This document shows, piece after piece, positions 54,973-63,700 of a stretch of 64,000 bases of DNA. The position numbers and the translations under genes are program-made. The stretch covers positions 1,674,001-1,738,000 of the forward strand of contig NC_008319.1 in the NCBI RefSeq assembly GCF_000014585.1, given 5' to 3'. The stretch is from Synechococcus sp. CC9311. GTDB taxonomy: Bacteria; Cyanobacteriota; Cyanobacteriia; PCC-6307; Cyanobiaceae. Below the pieces are notes generated by a model, which ran no database searches, was not told the origin of the DNA, and saw nothing but the letters and a program-made list of their open reading frames with translations. Within the stretch, counting starts at the first letter, position 1; the number at the start of each line of letters is the position of its first letter.

Positions 54973-56783
54973 AGATCCGCAAGTTCGGCATACAAACCGC
55001 CACTGGCCCTCAATTGAAGATGGGTGCCCTGTTCGATCAGGCTTCCTCGGCGAAGTACCAAAATTCGATCAGCCGCCTCGACAGTAGCGAGCCGGTGGGC
55101 AATTACCACTGCGGTGCGGCGGTTGAGAAGACGATCTAAGTCCCGCTGAAGGGTGGCTTCCGTGGAGGGATCCATAAACGCAGTGGCTTCATCCATCACC
55201 AGGACCGTTGGGTTGCGAATCGCCACCCTGGCCACAGCAAGCAGCTGTCTTTCTCCAGAGCTGAGATTTCCGCCCCGCTCTCTCAATTCGGTTTCCAAGC
55301 CTTCGGGCAATCGACCTAACAGGGGATCCAGGCCGAGATCACGGCAAACCTCCTGCAATTTCTGGTCATCGAGGGGGCGATCCAAACGCAAGTTGTCAGC
55401 CACCGTTCCACTGAAGAGAAAGGTGTCTTGAAGCACCACACCCAACTGACGACGCAGCTCTTGCAAAGGCAAAGTGCGAATGTCCTGGCCATCAAGAAGG
55501 ATTCGTCCCCGCTGGGGCTCGTACAACCTGCAGAGGAGCCGAATCACCGTGGTCTTGCCTGATCCGGTAGGTCCAACAAGCGCAACATGCTCACCGGGCG
55601 CAATCCGAAAACTCAGATTGCGAAGGATCGGCTCGTCTTGTCGGTAGGCAAAGTCCACCTCTTCAAAGATCACCTCACCACGGGATTGAGAGGATGAAGC
55701 GTTCTGGAGCAGCGTGGAACCAAAAGCGGAAGCAAGCGCTGAACCACGGGTTGCGCCATGGTCAACAATCTCGAGAGGTTCCTCCAATAGCTCTCCGATC
55801 CGTTCCACGGCGGTCAGTCCCCCCTGAATCTGTGTAAACCGCTCAGCCATTTGACGCAGAGGATCAAACAAACGCTGTGAATAGAGGATGAAGGTTGTGA
55901 GAGTGCCAAGGCCCATCGCTCCTGCTGTCACCATCCATCCGCCAAGAGCAAGCACTAGGGCAACAGCGCCTAAAGACACCCATTCCAAAAAAGCAGAGAT
56001 GCTGCTGTCAAAAAAGATCGTGCCATTCACTGCACTCCGATATGCCAACCCAGTTCTCTGAAACCGGTCTCCGTTGACAGCTTCACGGCGAAACATCTGC
56101 ACCACCTCAAGGCCCTGGAGGTTTTCCTGAAAATCAGCATTGAGTTGAGATAGCTCCTCTCTCACTCGATAATTGGCCCTGCGATATCGCCTCTGCAGCC
56201 AAACAATCACGAGTGTTACAGGCACTTGGGTCACCAACAGCAACAAACCCAAACGCCACTCGATCAGCAGCATCGAAACCGCAATGACCAACAGGCTGAC
56301 AAGGTCACCGAGCACACCGACGGCACCGCTCCCAAAAACTTCAGCCAATGCATCCACATCGCTAGTGAGGCGGGTCAGGAGCTTGCCCACAGGCATGCTG
56401 TCATGAAACCTCAAGGACAAACTCATCGCATGTGCAAACAAGTCCTTTCGGATTCGAGCGGTGAGACGCTGGCCGACGGCTTGAATATTGAACGTCTGGA
56501 CCCCCTGAAGTGCCAAGCGAACCAGAACGGAGCCCAGCAACATCAGAATGATCAGTCGGATCGCAACTGTGCTGTCGAGCCCCTGAAAGAGAGGGATCAC
56601 CGATTCGTTAGCGGCCCCACCAACACGCCGTAGAACGGCAATCGCCTGGCCGACCAACAGCGGCTGAATCGCGCCGGCAAGTGCCACCGGAATGAGCAGC
56701 ACCAACGTGAGCGTCAGCCGTCGTCGGTCTCGGCCCAAATAACGACCTAGCCGCTTGACCCTCTGAAAATCCGAACCAGCCAT
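54945..56783 (-). CDS. ABC exporter, fused permease-ATPase (MsbA-like)
   Basis: 612 residues. Six membrane helices (about 20-345) with the EFGSG coupling segment, then the ATPase with Walker A GPTGSGKTTVIRLL, Q-loop, the signature NLSSGERQLLAVARVA, and Walker B VLVMDEATAFMD. It is a half-transporter that works as a dimer, of the lipid/multidrug group. The start shares one base with the hisG stop (TGATG). Confidence 0.9.
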   Translation of the reverse strand: MAGSDFQRVKRLGRYLGRDRRRLTLTLVLLIPVALAGAIQPLLVGQAIAVLRRVGGAANESVIPLFQGLDSTVAIRLIILMLLGSVLVRLALQGVQTFNIQAVGQRLTARIRKDLFAHAMSLSLRFHDSMPVGKLLTRLTSDVDALAEVFGSGAVGVLGDLVSLLVIAVSMLLIEWRLGLLLLVTQVPVTLVIVWLQRRYRRANYRVREELSQLNADFQENLQGLEVVQMFRREAVNGDRFQRTGLAYRSAVNGTIFFDSSISAFLEWVSLGAVALVLALGGWMVTAGAMGLGTLTTFILYSQRLFDPLRQMAERFTQIQGGLTAVERIGELLEEPLEIVDHGATRGSALASAFGSTLLQNASSSQSRGEVIFEEVDFAYRQDEPILRNLSFRIAPGEHVALVGPTGSGKTTVIRLLCRLYEPQRGRILLDGQDIRTLPLQELRRQLGVVLQDTFLFSGTVADNLRLDRPLDDQKLQEVCRDLGLDPLLGRLPEGLETELRERGGNLSSGERQLLAVARVAIRNPTVLVMDEATAFMDPSTEATLQRDLDRLLNRRTAVVIAHRLATVEAADRILVLRRGSLIEQGTHLQLRASGGLYAELADLQERGLARL

Positions 56784-57436
56784 CAGCTGGCCACCTCGGA
56801 CACTGGTGTTGTGGACCGCATCGCTTCAACGATCTGACGCAAGTCGCCTTGATCAAGGCGCATTGAGAGGGGGTGACCCACCAGGCGAGCTGTTGTGTGG
56901 AAGAGATCTTCGATCGCGACTAAACCGTTGTCGCGAAGAGTCCTGCCCGTAGCCACCAAATCAACAATCGCCTCGGCGATTCCAGTGATCGGACCAAGCT
57001 CCACCGAACCAGTGAGGTGAACGAGCTCCACAGGTAAGTCGATGGCATCGAAGTGGTCGCGTGCACAACGGGTGAATTTGCTTGCCACTCGGCAATGGGG
57101 AGGAAGATCCGTCGCCCGTTGATATCCGCTGCTGGCCTTGACAGCCACTGCCATTCGGCAACCACCAAAGCCCAAGTCCACCAACTGCGCAACAGGCATC
57201 TGATGCTCACGCAAAACGTCGTAACCCACCACTCCAAGCTGTGCCTGGCCGTACGCCACGTAGACGGGAACATCTCCATTTCTCACAAGCAAAGCTCGGG
57301 CTCGCCCACACGCTGATGGAACCATCAGTTGCCTGTTATCCGGGTCGAGAACTGCCGAAAAGTCGAGCCCGGCCGCCGCAAAGCGGGCCACTGATTCTTT
57401 CAGAAGCGCTCCCTTGGCTAGGGCAACAGTGATCAT
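56783..57436 (-). CDS. hisG: ATP phosphoribosyltransferase, short form
   Basis: 217 residues from ATG 57436; the open frame reaches 57478 but the family starts with [12 protein letters not shown]. First step of histidine synthesis. The short form lacks the C-terminal regulatory domain and needs HisZ as partner, which is not in this window. The [10 protein letters not shown] and the P-loop-like [19 protein letters not shown] phosphoribosyl-binding stretches are kept. Coupled to the ABC exporter by a one-base overlap. Confidence 0.93.
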
Positions 57437-57465
57437 GGAATCAAGCTTTGAACAGAACTTTAACG

Positions 57466-58230
57466 ATGGCGATGGCATCCACGATTGATGGGATCCACCC
57501 GGTTGCTGTCCTCAACGACAACATCGTCTGGGTTTGGGTACGTGGGAATCAGGCCATCGTCATCGATCCTGCCGTTGCTGCCCCCATTCTCGACTGGCTC
57601 GACAGACGTGGATTGCAGCTCGTTGCAGTGCTTCAGACCCATCACCATTCCGACCATATCGGCGGCACCCCTGGGCTTCTTCAACGCTGGTCATCAGCTG
57701 AAGTCATCGCTGCCGCGGACGACAAAGAGCGCATTCCATTTCAGACTCTGTCCGTCCGCGATGGTGACGAAATCGAGCTCCTTGGCAGGCCAGTCAGGGT
57801 TATGGATGTAAGAGCCCACACACGAGCTCACATCGCTTACTGGTTGCCACAAGGAGAGATCTCAACCTCTCTAACGAGCGTGTTGTTTTGCGGCGACACC
57901 CTGTTTAGCGGCGGATGTGGACGACTCTTTGAGGGAACACCTGCCGATATGCATCGCGCCTTGCAAAGGCTGGGATCACTGCCGCCAGAAACCCTGGTCT
58001 GCTGCGCTCACGAATACACCGAAGCGAATCTGCGCTGGGCCGCGCAACAGGAGCCTGACGATGCCCTCATCACGAACCGACTAAGGGTGGTGGAAGCGAC
58101 ACGTCGGTCAGGATCCCTGACCCTTCCCAGCAGCATTGCCGAAGAGTGGCGCTCCAATTTATTTTTGCGGGCAACTAGCTCCGAAGAATTGGGACGTCTG
58201 CGTCAACACAAAGACAGCTGGAGAGGCTGA
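57466..58230 (+). CDS. gloB: Hydroxyacylglutathione hydrolase (glyoxalase II)
   Basis: 254 residues from ATG 57466 (the ATG two codons later is equally likely). The metallo-beta-lactamase motif [10 protein letters not shown] (residues 59-68) gives the two-metal site, with [28 protein letters not shown] and CAHEYT as the remaining ligands. The C-terminal glyoxalase II domain with a NPFLR-like segment NLFLR is present. It hydrolyses S-lactoylglutathione, finishing methylglyoxal detoxification. Divergent from hisG, 29 bp apart. Confidence 0.93.
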
Positions 58231-58235
58231 TCCAA

Positions 58236-59312
58236 TCAGCTCAAGACTTGAAGCGATAAGCATTGAGGGTGGAGCAGAACCTCACTGTTTTTTTGCAAAG
58301 AGAGCCTGCAGCGCAATCCCCTTTGATGGTCTTCAGCAAGGGGCCTGATCAGACGCAACTGCTGATCTCCGATCTGAATGCGATAGAGCCAAGAACGACC
58401 CAAAAATTCCCGCCCCATCACACAGGCATCTCCTGCAGGATCGGGGTGCAAATCAATTAACGCCGGATCAATTAAAACTGTGGCGTCATCCGGGAGCTCC
58501 ATGGACAACTGCTGTTCTGGAATCTCCAGATCACCGAGCAAACAGTGCAGCAACGACATCGATTCGTCCCTCCAGACCGGGAGCACATTGCGTTGAAGCA
58601 CAAACCGACCCACGAAAGGTGTTGCCGGAGCCTCAACCAGCTCTCGGGGAGTGGCGCATTGATGAAGATGGCCGTCGCGAAGAATGGCAACTCGCCCGCA
58701 GATAGCAAGGGCCTCTTCCGGATCGTGGGTCACCAGCAAACCACTGGCCCCACAAGCACTGAGAACTCCAGGCAGCTCACTACGCAAACGCAAACGCACT
58801 TCAACATCAAGGTTGGAGAAGGGTTCATCCAGCAACAAAACAGAGGGTGCGGGAGCAAGAGCTCTTGCCAGAGCCAAACGTTGACGTTGCCCCCCCGACA
58901 ATTCATGAGGGAAGCGTCCTTTCAGATCGGTCAGACCCAAAAGCTCAAGCAACCATGACGCGCGGCTGGTGTCCTGACCGCGACGAAGCCCAAAGCAAGT
59001 GTTGTCCCAAGCGTTGAGATGGGGGAAGAGTGCATAGTCCTGAAAGACCATGCCCACGCCGCGACGCTCTGGAGCAAGGCTCACACGTGACGACGCGACG
59101 TCATTCCCATGCAGACGAACCACTCCCTGGCTCGGATGTTCAAAACCAGCAATGAGGCGGAGAAGCGTGGTTTTTCCGCAACCTGACGGCCCAAGCAAAC
59201 CCACAAGCTCCCCCGTCTTCAGTTGAAGATTGATGTCTTTCAACGTCCACGTTCCCTCCTCGCCGCCATAGCGGTGCCAGAGACCATCAAGCTCAACCGG
59301 CCACGACTCCAT
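58236..59312 (-). CDS. ABC transporter ATPase, iron(III)/spermidine type (FutC/FbpC-like)
   Basis: 358 residues from ATG 59312; the longer frame to 59387 overlaps the divergent ridA gene. Walker A GPSGCGKTTL (41-50), LSGGQRQRLALARAL signature, Walker B VLLLDEPFSNLD, then a C-terminal regulatory extension (about 240-358) typical of FbpC/PotA-type importers. In cyanobacteria this group includes FutC of ferric uptake. No permease or binding protein lies beside it, so the substrate is a family guess. Confidence 0.82.
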   Translation of the reverse strand: MESWPVELDGLWHRYGGEEGTWTLKDINLQLKTGELVGLLGPSGCGKTTLLRLIAGFEHPSQGVVRLHGNDVASSRVSLAPERRGVGMVFQDYALFPHLNAWDNTCFGLRRGQDTSRASWLLELLGLTDLKGRFPHELSGGQRQRLALARALAPAPSVLLLDEPFSNLDVEVRLRLRSELPGVLSACGASGLLVTHDPEEALAICGRVAILRDGHLHQCATPRELVEAPATPFVGRFVLQRNVLPVWRDESMSLLHCLLGDLEIPEQQLSMELPDDATVLIDPALIDLHPDPAGDACVMGREFLGRSWLYRIQIGDQQLRLIRPLAEDHQRGLRCRLSLQKNSEVLLHPQCLSLQVLS

Positions 59313-59355
59313 CAGCACGGAACGCAAAAATGAAGCTTCATTCTGAGCCGTGACC

Positions 59356-59754
59356 ATGTCATCCACCCCACTCAAGGCTGTTATCACCCAAGAGGCACCA
59401 GCACCGGTGGGGCCTTATAACCAGGCTGTGATTGCCGGCGGTTGGCTGTATTGCTCCGGTCAAATTCCGCTTGATCCTGCGACTGGAACGATGGTGGGGG
59501 AGGGAAATGTGGAGGCTGAGACACGCCAAGTGCTCCGCAATTTAAAAGCTGTTCTCCTTGAGGCCGGTACCGACCCCACAAAAGTCGTGCGCACAACCGT
59601 GTTTCTCGTAGATCTCGGTGACTTCCAAGCCGTGAACGCAATTTATGCCGAAATGTTTGGTGACGGGATCAGTCCTGCCAGAGCTTGCGTTCAGGTTGCA
59701 GCTTTGCCGAAGGGCTCGAAAGTAGAAATTGATTGCATTGCATGGCTGAATTAA
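59356..59754 (+). CDS. ridA: RidA-family reactive imine deaminase
   Basis: 132 residues from ATG 59356 (a GTG two codons upstream is possible). The RidA signature APVGPYNQAVIAGG near the N-terminus, SGQIPLDPATG, the substrate Arg in FGDGISPARACVQVAALPKG and Glu near the end (VEIDCIA) are present. It clears 2-aminoacrylate and other enamines. Divergent from the ABC ATPase with 43 bp between starts. Confidence 0.93.
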   Translation: MSSTPLKAVITQEAPAPVGPYNQAVIAGGWLYCSGQIPLDPATGTMVGEGNVEAETRQVLRNLKAVLLEAGTDPTKVVRTTVFLVDLGDFQAVNAIYAEMFGDGISPARACVQVAALPKGSKVEIDCIAWLN

Positions 59755-59812
59755 GAATGGATTGGGTCCTTCTCCAGAGAGGGGGGGGGCCGCGGTTTCT
59801 TAGGTTGAGACG

Positions 59813-60055
59813 ATGCTGAGAGAACCTATGGCCCAAGCCAAGCTGACCATTGGCGAACTCGAAGCGGGCTATCCCCTGTACTGCAAAGCCTTACGCAGAC
59901 TTCTCAAAGAAGGACGAAGCATCAAGGACATTGAACGAACAGTTTGCTGGGGACACCTAGAAACGCTGAATCGCTGCCTGCCAGGGCGCTACAAAGCGCC
60001 TTCTTATTTGCTGGCATTGATTCGAAGAGATCTCGATCAACCCAAGCACTCATGA
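59813..60055 (+). CDS. DUF3136-type small cyanobacterial protein
   Basis: 80 residues (ATG 59828 is an alternative start). KLTIGELEAGYPLYCKALRRLLKEG followed by VCWGHLETLNRCLPGRYKAPSYL matches DUF3136, restricted to cyanobacteria. It may be a small DNA- or protein-binding helical protein, but no function is known. A G9 tract (59781-59789) lies 24-32 bases before its start. It is convergent with cbbX, 4 bp apart. Confidence 0.78.
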   Translation: MLREPMAQAKLTIGELEAGYPLYCKALRRLLKEGRSIKDIERTVCWGHLETLNRCLPGRYKAPSYLLALIRRDLDQPKHS

Positions 60056-60059
60056 CAGA

Positions 60060-60983
60060 TCAAGGAGCGTCAAAAGACGTTGTCAAAGGCTGAGAAGGAT
60101 CACGGCCCTCGATCTCACCCTGGAAGACACGACTTGCCAAGACATCCTCTGCTTCGATGGTGGTCAGATCATCGCGACTAAGAGATTGATCGAGGCGCGA
60201 AAATAAACGATTTGCTTGACGGAGTCTCAGACGATCAAGAGCATTTCGAATCGAACGAGCATTCGCAAAGAATGGCAGCTGACGCCTCCTCTTGATGTAA
60301 CGATAGAAGGCATCATGCGCTGATTCACTGAAGTGGTAATCCTGCTGATTCAGAAGAAGAAGGGCAATCGCCATGAGCTCCTCTTCGCTGTAATCAGGGA
60401 AATCAATATGGTGAGCAACACGTGAGGACAGACCAGGATTAGATTGATAAAAACTAGCCATTCGATCCTTGTAACCAGCAAAAATCACCACAAAATCTGA
60501 TCGCTTCTGCTCCATATCTTGCAATAGAATTTCAATAGCTTCTGCTCCATAATCACGCTCATTGTCTGACTTATAGAGATAATAAGCTTCATCTACAAAC
60601 AACACACCGCCCAATGCACGCTTAATCATCTCACGAGTCTTAGGTGCAGTATGTCCCACATATTGGCCCACAAGATCGTCACGAGTCACAGTCACAACAT
60701 GACCCTTTCGCAAATAGCCAAGCCGATGAAGTATTTGAGAAATTCGTTTAGCAACTGTAGTTTTCCCCGTACCAGGCTTACCAGTAAATGACATATGCAA
60801 ACCAGGGGCTGTGCTTTGCAAATCCAACTGTTGGCGTGCTCGATCAACCAGGAGCAAAGCCGCAATTTCACGAATGCGAGTCTTCACGGGGCGTAAGCCA
60901 ACTAACTCCTGGTCCAACTGCTCAAGAACCTCCGCAACACCTGAATCGGCATAAGCAGCAGCAAGATCAACAGAAGAGGGCAT
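60060..60983 (-). CDS. cbbX: CbbX, red-type Rubisco activase homologue
   Basis: 307 residues from ATG 60983 (the frame is open to an ATG at 61016, deeper in the upstream gene). Walker [11 protein letters not shown] (67-76), pore loop [13 protein letters not shown], Walker [12 protein letters not shown] and arginine-bearing sensor stretches place it in the CbbX AAA family. It removes inhibitory sugar phosphates from Rubisco. In alpha-cyanobacteria the gene usually stands near the carboxysome genes; none is visible here. It overlaps the acRAF-like gene at its front. Confidence 0.9.
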   Translation of the reverse strand: MPSSVDLAAAYADSGVAEVLEQLDQELVGLRPVKTRIREIAALLLVDRARQQLDLQSTAPGLHMSFTGKPGTGKTTVAKRISQILHRLGYLRKGHVVTVTRDDLVGQYVGHTAPKTREMIKRALGGVLFVDEAYYLYKSDNERDYGAEAIEILLQDMEQKRSDFVVIFAGYKDRMASFYQSNPGLSSRVAHHIDFPDYSEEELMAIALLLLNQQDYHFSESAHDAFYRYIKRRRQLPFFANARSIRNALDRLRLRQANRLFSRLDQSLSRDDLTTIEAEDVLASRVFQGEIEGRDPSQPLTTSFDAP

Positions 60984-61218
60984 CAATCTCTGAAGCAAAG
61001 CAACGATCATCATCACTCAGCTGACTGTCACTGCCTTCAGCCTCTGGACGCAGAGTGATATTCACGTAGGTTCGGCCAAAACTAATATCAGGAAATCTTT
61101 GCTTAGCTTCACTGAAATCACCAAGCCGATCAAGGAAATCACGTGTAGCACTGTAGTCTTGAAATTCAAATCGGCGTTCAAGACAAACTGGCCTTTTGCG
61201 CTCATGCCACTGGTCCAT
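60967..61218 (-). CDS. acRAF-like (pterin carbinolamine dehydratase fold) protein
   Basis: 83 residues, small and acidic. [45 protein letters not shown] shows the fold of pterin-4a-carbinolamine dehydratase but not its three catalytic histidines, as in acRAF, the Rubisco assembly factor of alpha-cyanobacteria. It sits directly upstream of cbbX, overlapping by 17 bases, which supports a Rubisco role. Function is inferred from position and resemblance. Confidence 0.7.
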   Translation of the reverse strand: MDQWHERKRPVCLERRFEFQDYSATRDFLDRLGDFSEAKQRFPDISFGRTYVNITLRPEAEGSDSQLSDDDRCFASEIDALFC

Positions 61219-61589
61219 AAAACCATCCTTCCATCAGCAACAAACCTAGTAGAGAGCGCGCCGTAAACAAAACAAATAAGTTTTAAAACTAAACCCAAAC
61301 CTCAATAAAGACATGAAATTCAAATATCTCCGCAAAGAGAGAAACATGGCATAACCGAAAGCAGTAACAAGCAACAAATCCCTCCAAGTCCAAAAATGGC
61401 AACGAACTGACAATCGCCAAGGAAAGAAAACTGGACACAAAAAATCATGCCCCTCACCAAACAAGGCAAGTGGACGGACCAATATCATAGAAACAAAAAA
61501 TAGATACATAGCAACGATAACTATGATACGTAAAACAAGACACAGGCGAAGAGAATTGAAAGCATCAAACCGTAAGGTTAAAAAATTAA
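61219..61589. other. AT-rich stretch without a firm gene
   Basis: About 370 bases between the acRAF-like gene and the next small ORF. The minus strand has one open frame (61246-61659) coding a very hydrophobic run rich in Phe and Leu, which may only reflect poly-A-rich DNA read backwards. No RNA gene or hairpin with T run was found. Composition differs from the surrounding genes. Confidence 0.4.
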
Positions 61590-61659
61590 ATGGAAAACTT
61601 AGAGGCATTTCAACAATCACTTGAAAGCAGTCATAGAAAAAACGATGCAAACCAAACAA
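61246..61659 (-). CDS. Doubtful hydrophobic ORF
   Basis: 137 codons of Phe/Leu/Arg-rich sequence with perhaps three membrane segments. It overlaps the start of the plus-strand 61590 gene, and a start codon with a ribosome site is missing. Could be a short membrane protein, but a non-coding AT-rich region would give the same pattern. Confidence 0.15.
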   Translation of the reverse strand: MFGLHRFFYDCFQVIVEMPLSFPFNFLTLRFDAFNSLRLCLVLRIIVIVAMYLFFVSMILVRPLALFGEGHDFLCPVFFPWRLSVRCHFWTWRDLLLVTAFGYAMFLSLRRYLNFMSLLRFGFSFKTYLFCLRRALY

Positions 61660-61880
61660 TCAATGTAGTAGCCGTGAACCTTGGACGAGCAAAATCAGAA
61701 TTAAGCCAGGCGACAACATCTCTTGCTGACCTTATGGATATTGCAGACGAGGCAAACTGTAAGTCTTGCCTTGTATTTCTTGCAGAACTAAGAGCTACAG
61801 CAATTTCTGCCTACAACACGATTAAGTCAGCAGAGAATGAACTGCAAAACAGAGGCGGCTGTCAAAGCAGCGCAATCTAA
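61590..61880 (+). CDS. Small hypothetical protein, helical
   Basis: 96 residues, polar and mostly helical (NLGRAKSELSQATTSLADLMDIADEAN), with a Cys pair in ANCKSC. No export signal or membrane helix. No recognised family. No clear ribosome site upstream of the ATG. It is followed by another small ORF after 24 bp, with a GGAAAGGAA site between, suggesting the pair is real and co-transcribed. Confidence 0.4.
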   Translation: MENLEAFQQSLESSHRKNDANQTINVVAVNLGRAKSELSQATTSLADLMDIADEANCKSCLVFLAELRATAISAYNTIKSAENELQNRGGCQSSAI

Positions 61881-61904
61881 ACAGAACAAACAGGAAAGGA
61901 ACCC

Positions 61905-62090
61905 ATGAAGGAAACAAACATCAGACTGCTTGAATCATTTATTGAGACCATTGAGTCAAGCAGAATCAACAGAGAACGTTGGCTCAAAAAAGTTGGACAG
62001 ATCGGACTTGAGCAGGCGCTTGGAGAATACAACAAGTCAATACAAGTCAATCCAGCAACAGTATCAAATGATCAAAAGCAGAGAAATTAA
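61905..62090 (+). CDS. Small hypothetical protein
   Basis: 61 residues, polar: LLESFIETIESSRINRERWLKKVGQIGLEQALGEYNKS is one or two helices. An AGGAAAGGAA stretch just before the ATG is a good ribosome site. Unknown family. It may belong with the preceding small ORF. Confidence 0.42.
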   Translation: MKETNIRLLESFIETIESSRINRERWLKKVGQIGLEQALGEYNKSIQVNPATVSNDQKQRN

Positions 62091-62188
62091 TTAGACAATC
62101 AAATCGCAAGAATATACAGCAATAAGCACTCAGATGCACAAGGTTGGGAGGTGGAAACAACCAAAATAGATTGGTCTACGTTCAAGTC

Positions 62189-62698
62189 ATGGCCTACACA
62201 ATCTTTTTCGCAACTTCCACAGGAAAGACTGAAGATGTTGCCGACAAGCTCAAAGATCTATTACCAGGTACAGAAAGCAAAGATGTAGACAGCATCGGAT
62301 CTGCAGCAGAGCTAGCTGAAGCAGAGGCACTCATATGCTGTGTTCCTACATGGAATACAGGCGCAGATGAAGGTCGTTCTGGAACAGCTTGGGATACTTA
62401 TGCTGAAGAAATACCAAGTATGGATTTCAGTGGAAAATCAGTTGCAATAGTAGGACTTGGTGATTCATCATCCTATTCTGACTATTTCTGCGATGCAATG
62501 GAAGAGTTATACACAGCATTCGTACAAGCAGGTGCAAACCTAATCGGAAAAGTACCCACAGACGGGTACACTTTCGCAGAATCAAAAAGTGTCATTGATG
62601 GAAAGTTCTGTGGTTTGGCTATTGACGAAGACAATGAGTCAGATCTAACAGATCAACGACTCAGCGACTGGGTCAAACAAATCAATTCAGAAGCTTAA
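62189..62698 (+). CDS. isiB: Flavodoxin
   Basis: 169 residues from ATG 62189. The FMN phosphate loop FATSTGKTEDVADKL (7-21), the tryptophan loop VPTWNTGADEG and the VGLGDSSSYSDYFCDA tyrosine loop are intact, as in long-chain cyanobacterial flavodoxins. It replaces ferredoxin under iron shortage. A terminator shared with the convergent trxB-like gene follows. No clear Fur box was seen in front. Confidence 0.95.
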   Translation: MAYTIFFATSTGKTEDVADKLKDLLPGTESKDVDSIGSAAELAEAEALICCVPTWNTGADEGRSGTAWDTYAEEIPSMDFSGKSVAIVGLGDSSSYSDYFCDAMEELYTAFVQAGANLIGKVPTDGYTFAESKSVIDGKFCGLAIDEDNESDLTDQRLSDWVKQINSEA

Positions 62699-62710
62699 AA
62701 GCGAAATAAT

Positions 62711-62735
62711 AAAGCGCCCATAATGGGCGCTTTTT
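62711..62735. terminator. Bidirectional terminator of flavodoxin and TrxB-like genes
   Basis: AAAGCGCCCA (62711-62720) and TGGGCGCTTT (62724-62733) form a ten-pair stem with a TAA loop, flanked by T on one strand and A on the other (62731-62735 and 62711-62713), so it can end transcription from both convergent genes. It lies 12 bases after the flavodoxin stop. Confidence 0.85.
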
Positions 62736-62740
62736 GATGT

Positions 62741-63700
62741 CTATTTATGGACCCAGTCAACACGAAACTCAGTTCTAGAATTGAGAAATTTATCGATTGA
62801 CATTGCCGCAATACAACCATCTGAGCAGGCAACAACAGCCTGCTTAAAAGGGGTATTACGAATATCGCCAATGGCCCAAACTCCAGGAATAGAAGTCATC
62901 ATATTCTCATCCACATCAACTCCGCCATCGGCTCGCAGTGGAATCATTCCATGAAGGAAATCGGTGATAGGAAGCGTACCTGTAGAGTATAAAAATGCTC
63001 CAGTAACATCTAAGGAAAAAGTTTCCTTATCTCTAGTAGACTGAACTTTTGCAAAATTCAACCCGGAATCAGTTCCATGAATCGACAATAACTTCGTTCG
63101 CTCCCATTGTTTTACATTTGGAAGATCTGTGAGTAACTCAACCCGATTCGTAGATCGACTTGGCTTTCCACTTGTAACCCAATGAACTGTTTTGGCAAAT
63201 TTAGCGAGTACAAGTGCCTCATCAACAGCCTCTTGATTAGAGCCATAAACCAAGACATCTTCATCACGATAAAAAGCGGCATCGCAGGTAGCACAGTAAC
63301 TAACACCACGACCTAAAAATTCCTTTTCTCCAGGAAGGGTCGAAGTCCTTCCCATCGCGCCCGTCGCCAAAACAATCGTACGAGAACGAAAGACACCTTC
63401 CGGTGTATAAACAAGTTTTTGATCACCAGACAAATCTAAGCTGAATACCTGAGCACGCAGATAATTTGTTCCATAAGAAATGGCTTGATCTCGCATCATA
63501 TCTAGCAGATCAGAACCAGATATCTCATTAGAGACCCCAGGATAATTAGCTATTTTATGAGTAATAGCTAAAGCACCTACCGATTTGTTTTTGTCTAATA
63601 TATAGGTCTTTAATGATGACCTTGACGTATAAAGAGCACACGAGCAGCCTGCAGGACCACCTCCTATGATCAACACATCGGTATCAATATAATCTGTCAT
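62741..63700 (-). CDS. trxB: Thioredoxin-reductase-like flavoprotein, atypical nucleotide site
   Basis: 319 residues. FAD motif LIIGGGPAGCSCAL (10-23), redox pair Cys136-Ala-Thr-Cys139 in SYCATCDAAF and the C-terminal WAIGDIRNTPFKQA motif are as in thioredoxin reductase. The NADPH domain differs: where GGGDSAxEEA is expected the sequence reads VYGSNQEAVDEA (151-162), and the HRRxxxRA basic cluster is not found. This resembles the deeply rooted (DTR) or ferredoxin/flavodoxin-dependent reductases of cyanobacteria. Overlaps the next hydrolase gene by four bases. Confidence 0.85.
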   Translation of the reverse strand: MTDYIDTDVLIIGGGPAGCSCALYTSRSSLKTYILDKNKSVGALAITHKIANYPGVSNEISGSDLLDMMRDQAISYGTNYLRAQVFSLDLSGDQKLVYTPEGVFRSRTIVLATGAMGRTSTLPGEKEFLGRGVSYCATCDAAFYRDEDVLVYGSNQEAVDEALVLAKFAKTVHWVTSGKPSRSTNRVELLTDLPNVKQWERTKLLSIHGTDSGLNFAKVQSTRDKETFSLDVTGAFLYSTGTLPITDFLHGMIPLRADGGVDVDENMMTSIPGVWAIGDIRNTPFKQAVVACSDGCIAAMSIDKFLNSRTEFRVDWVHK

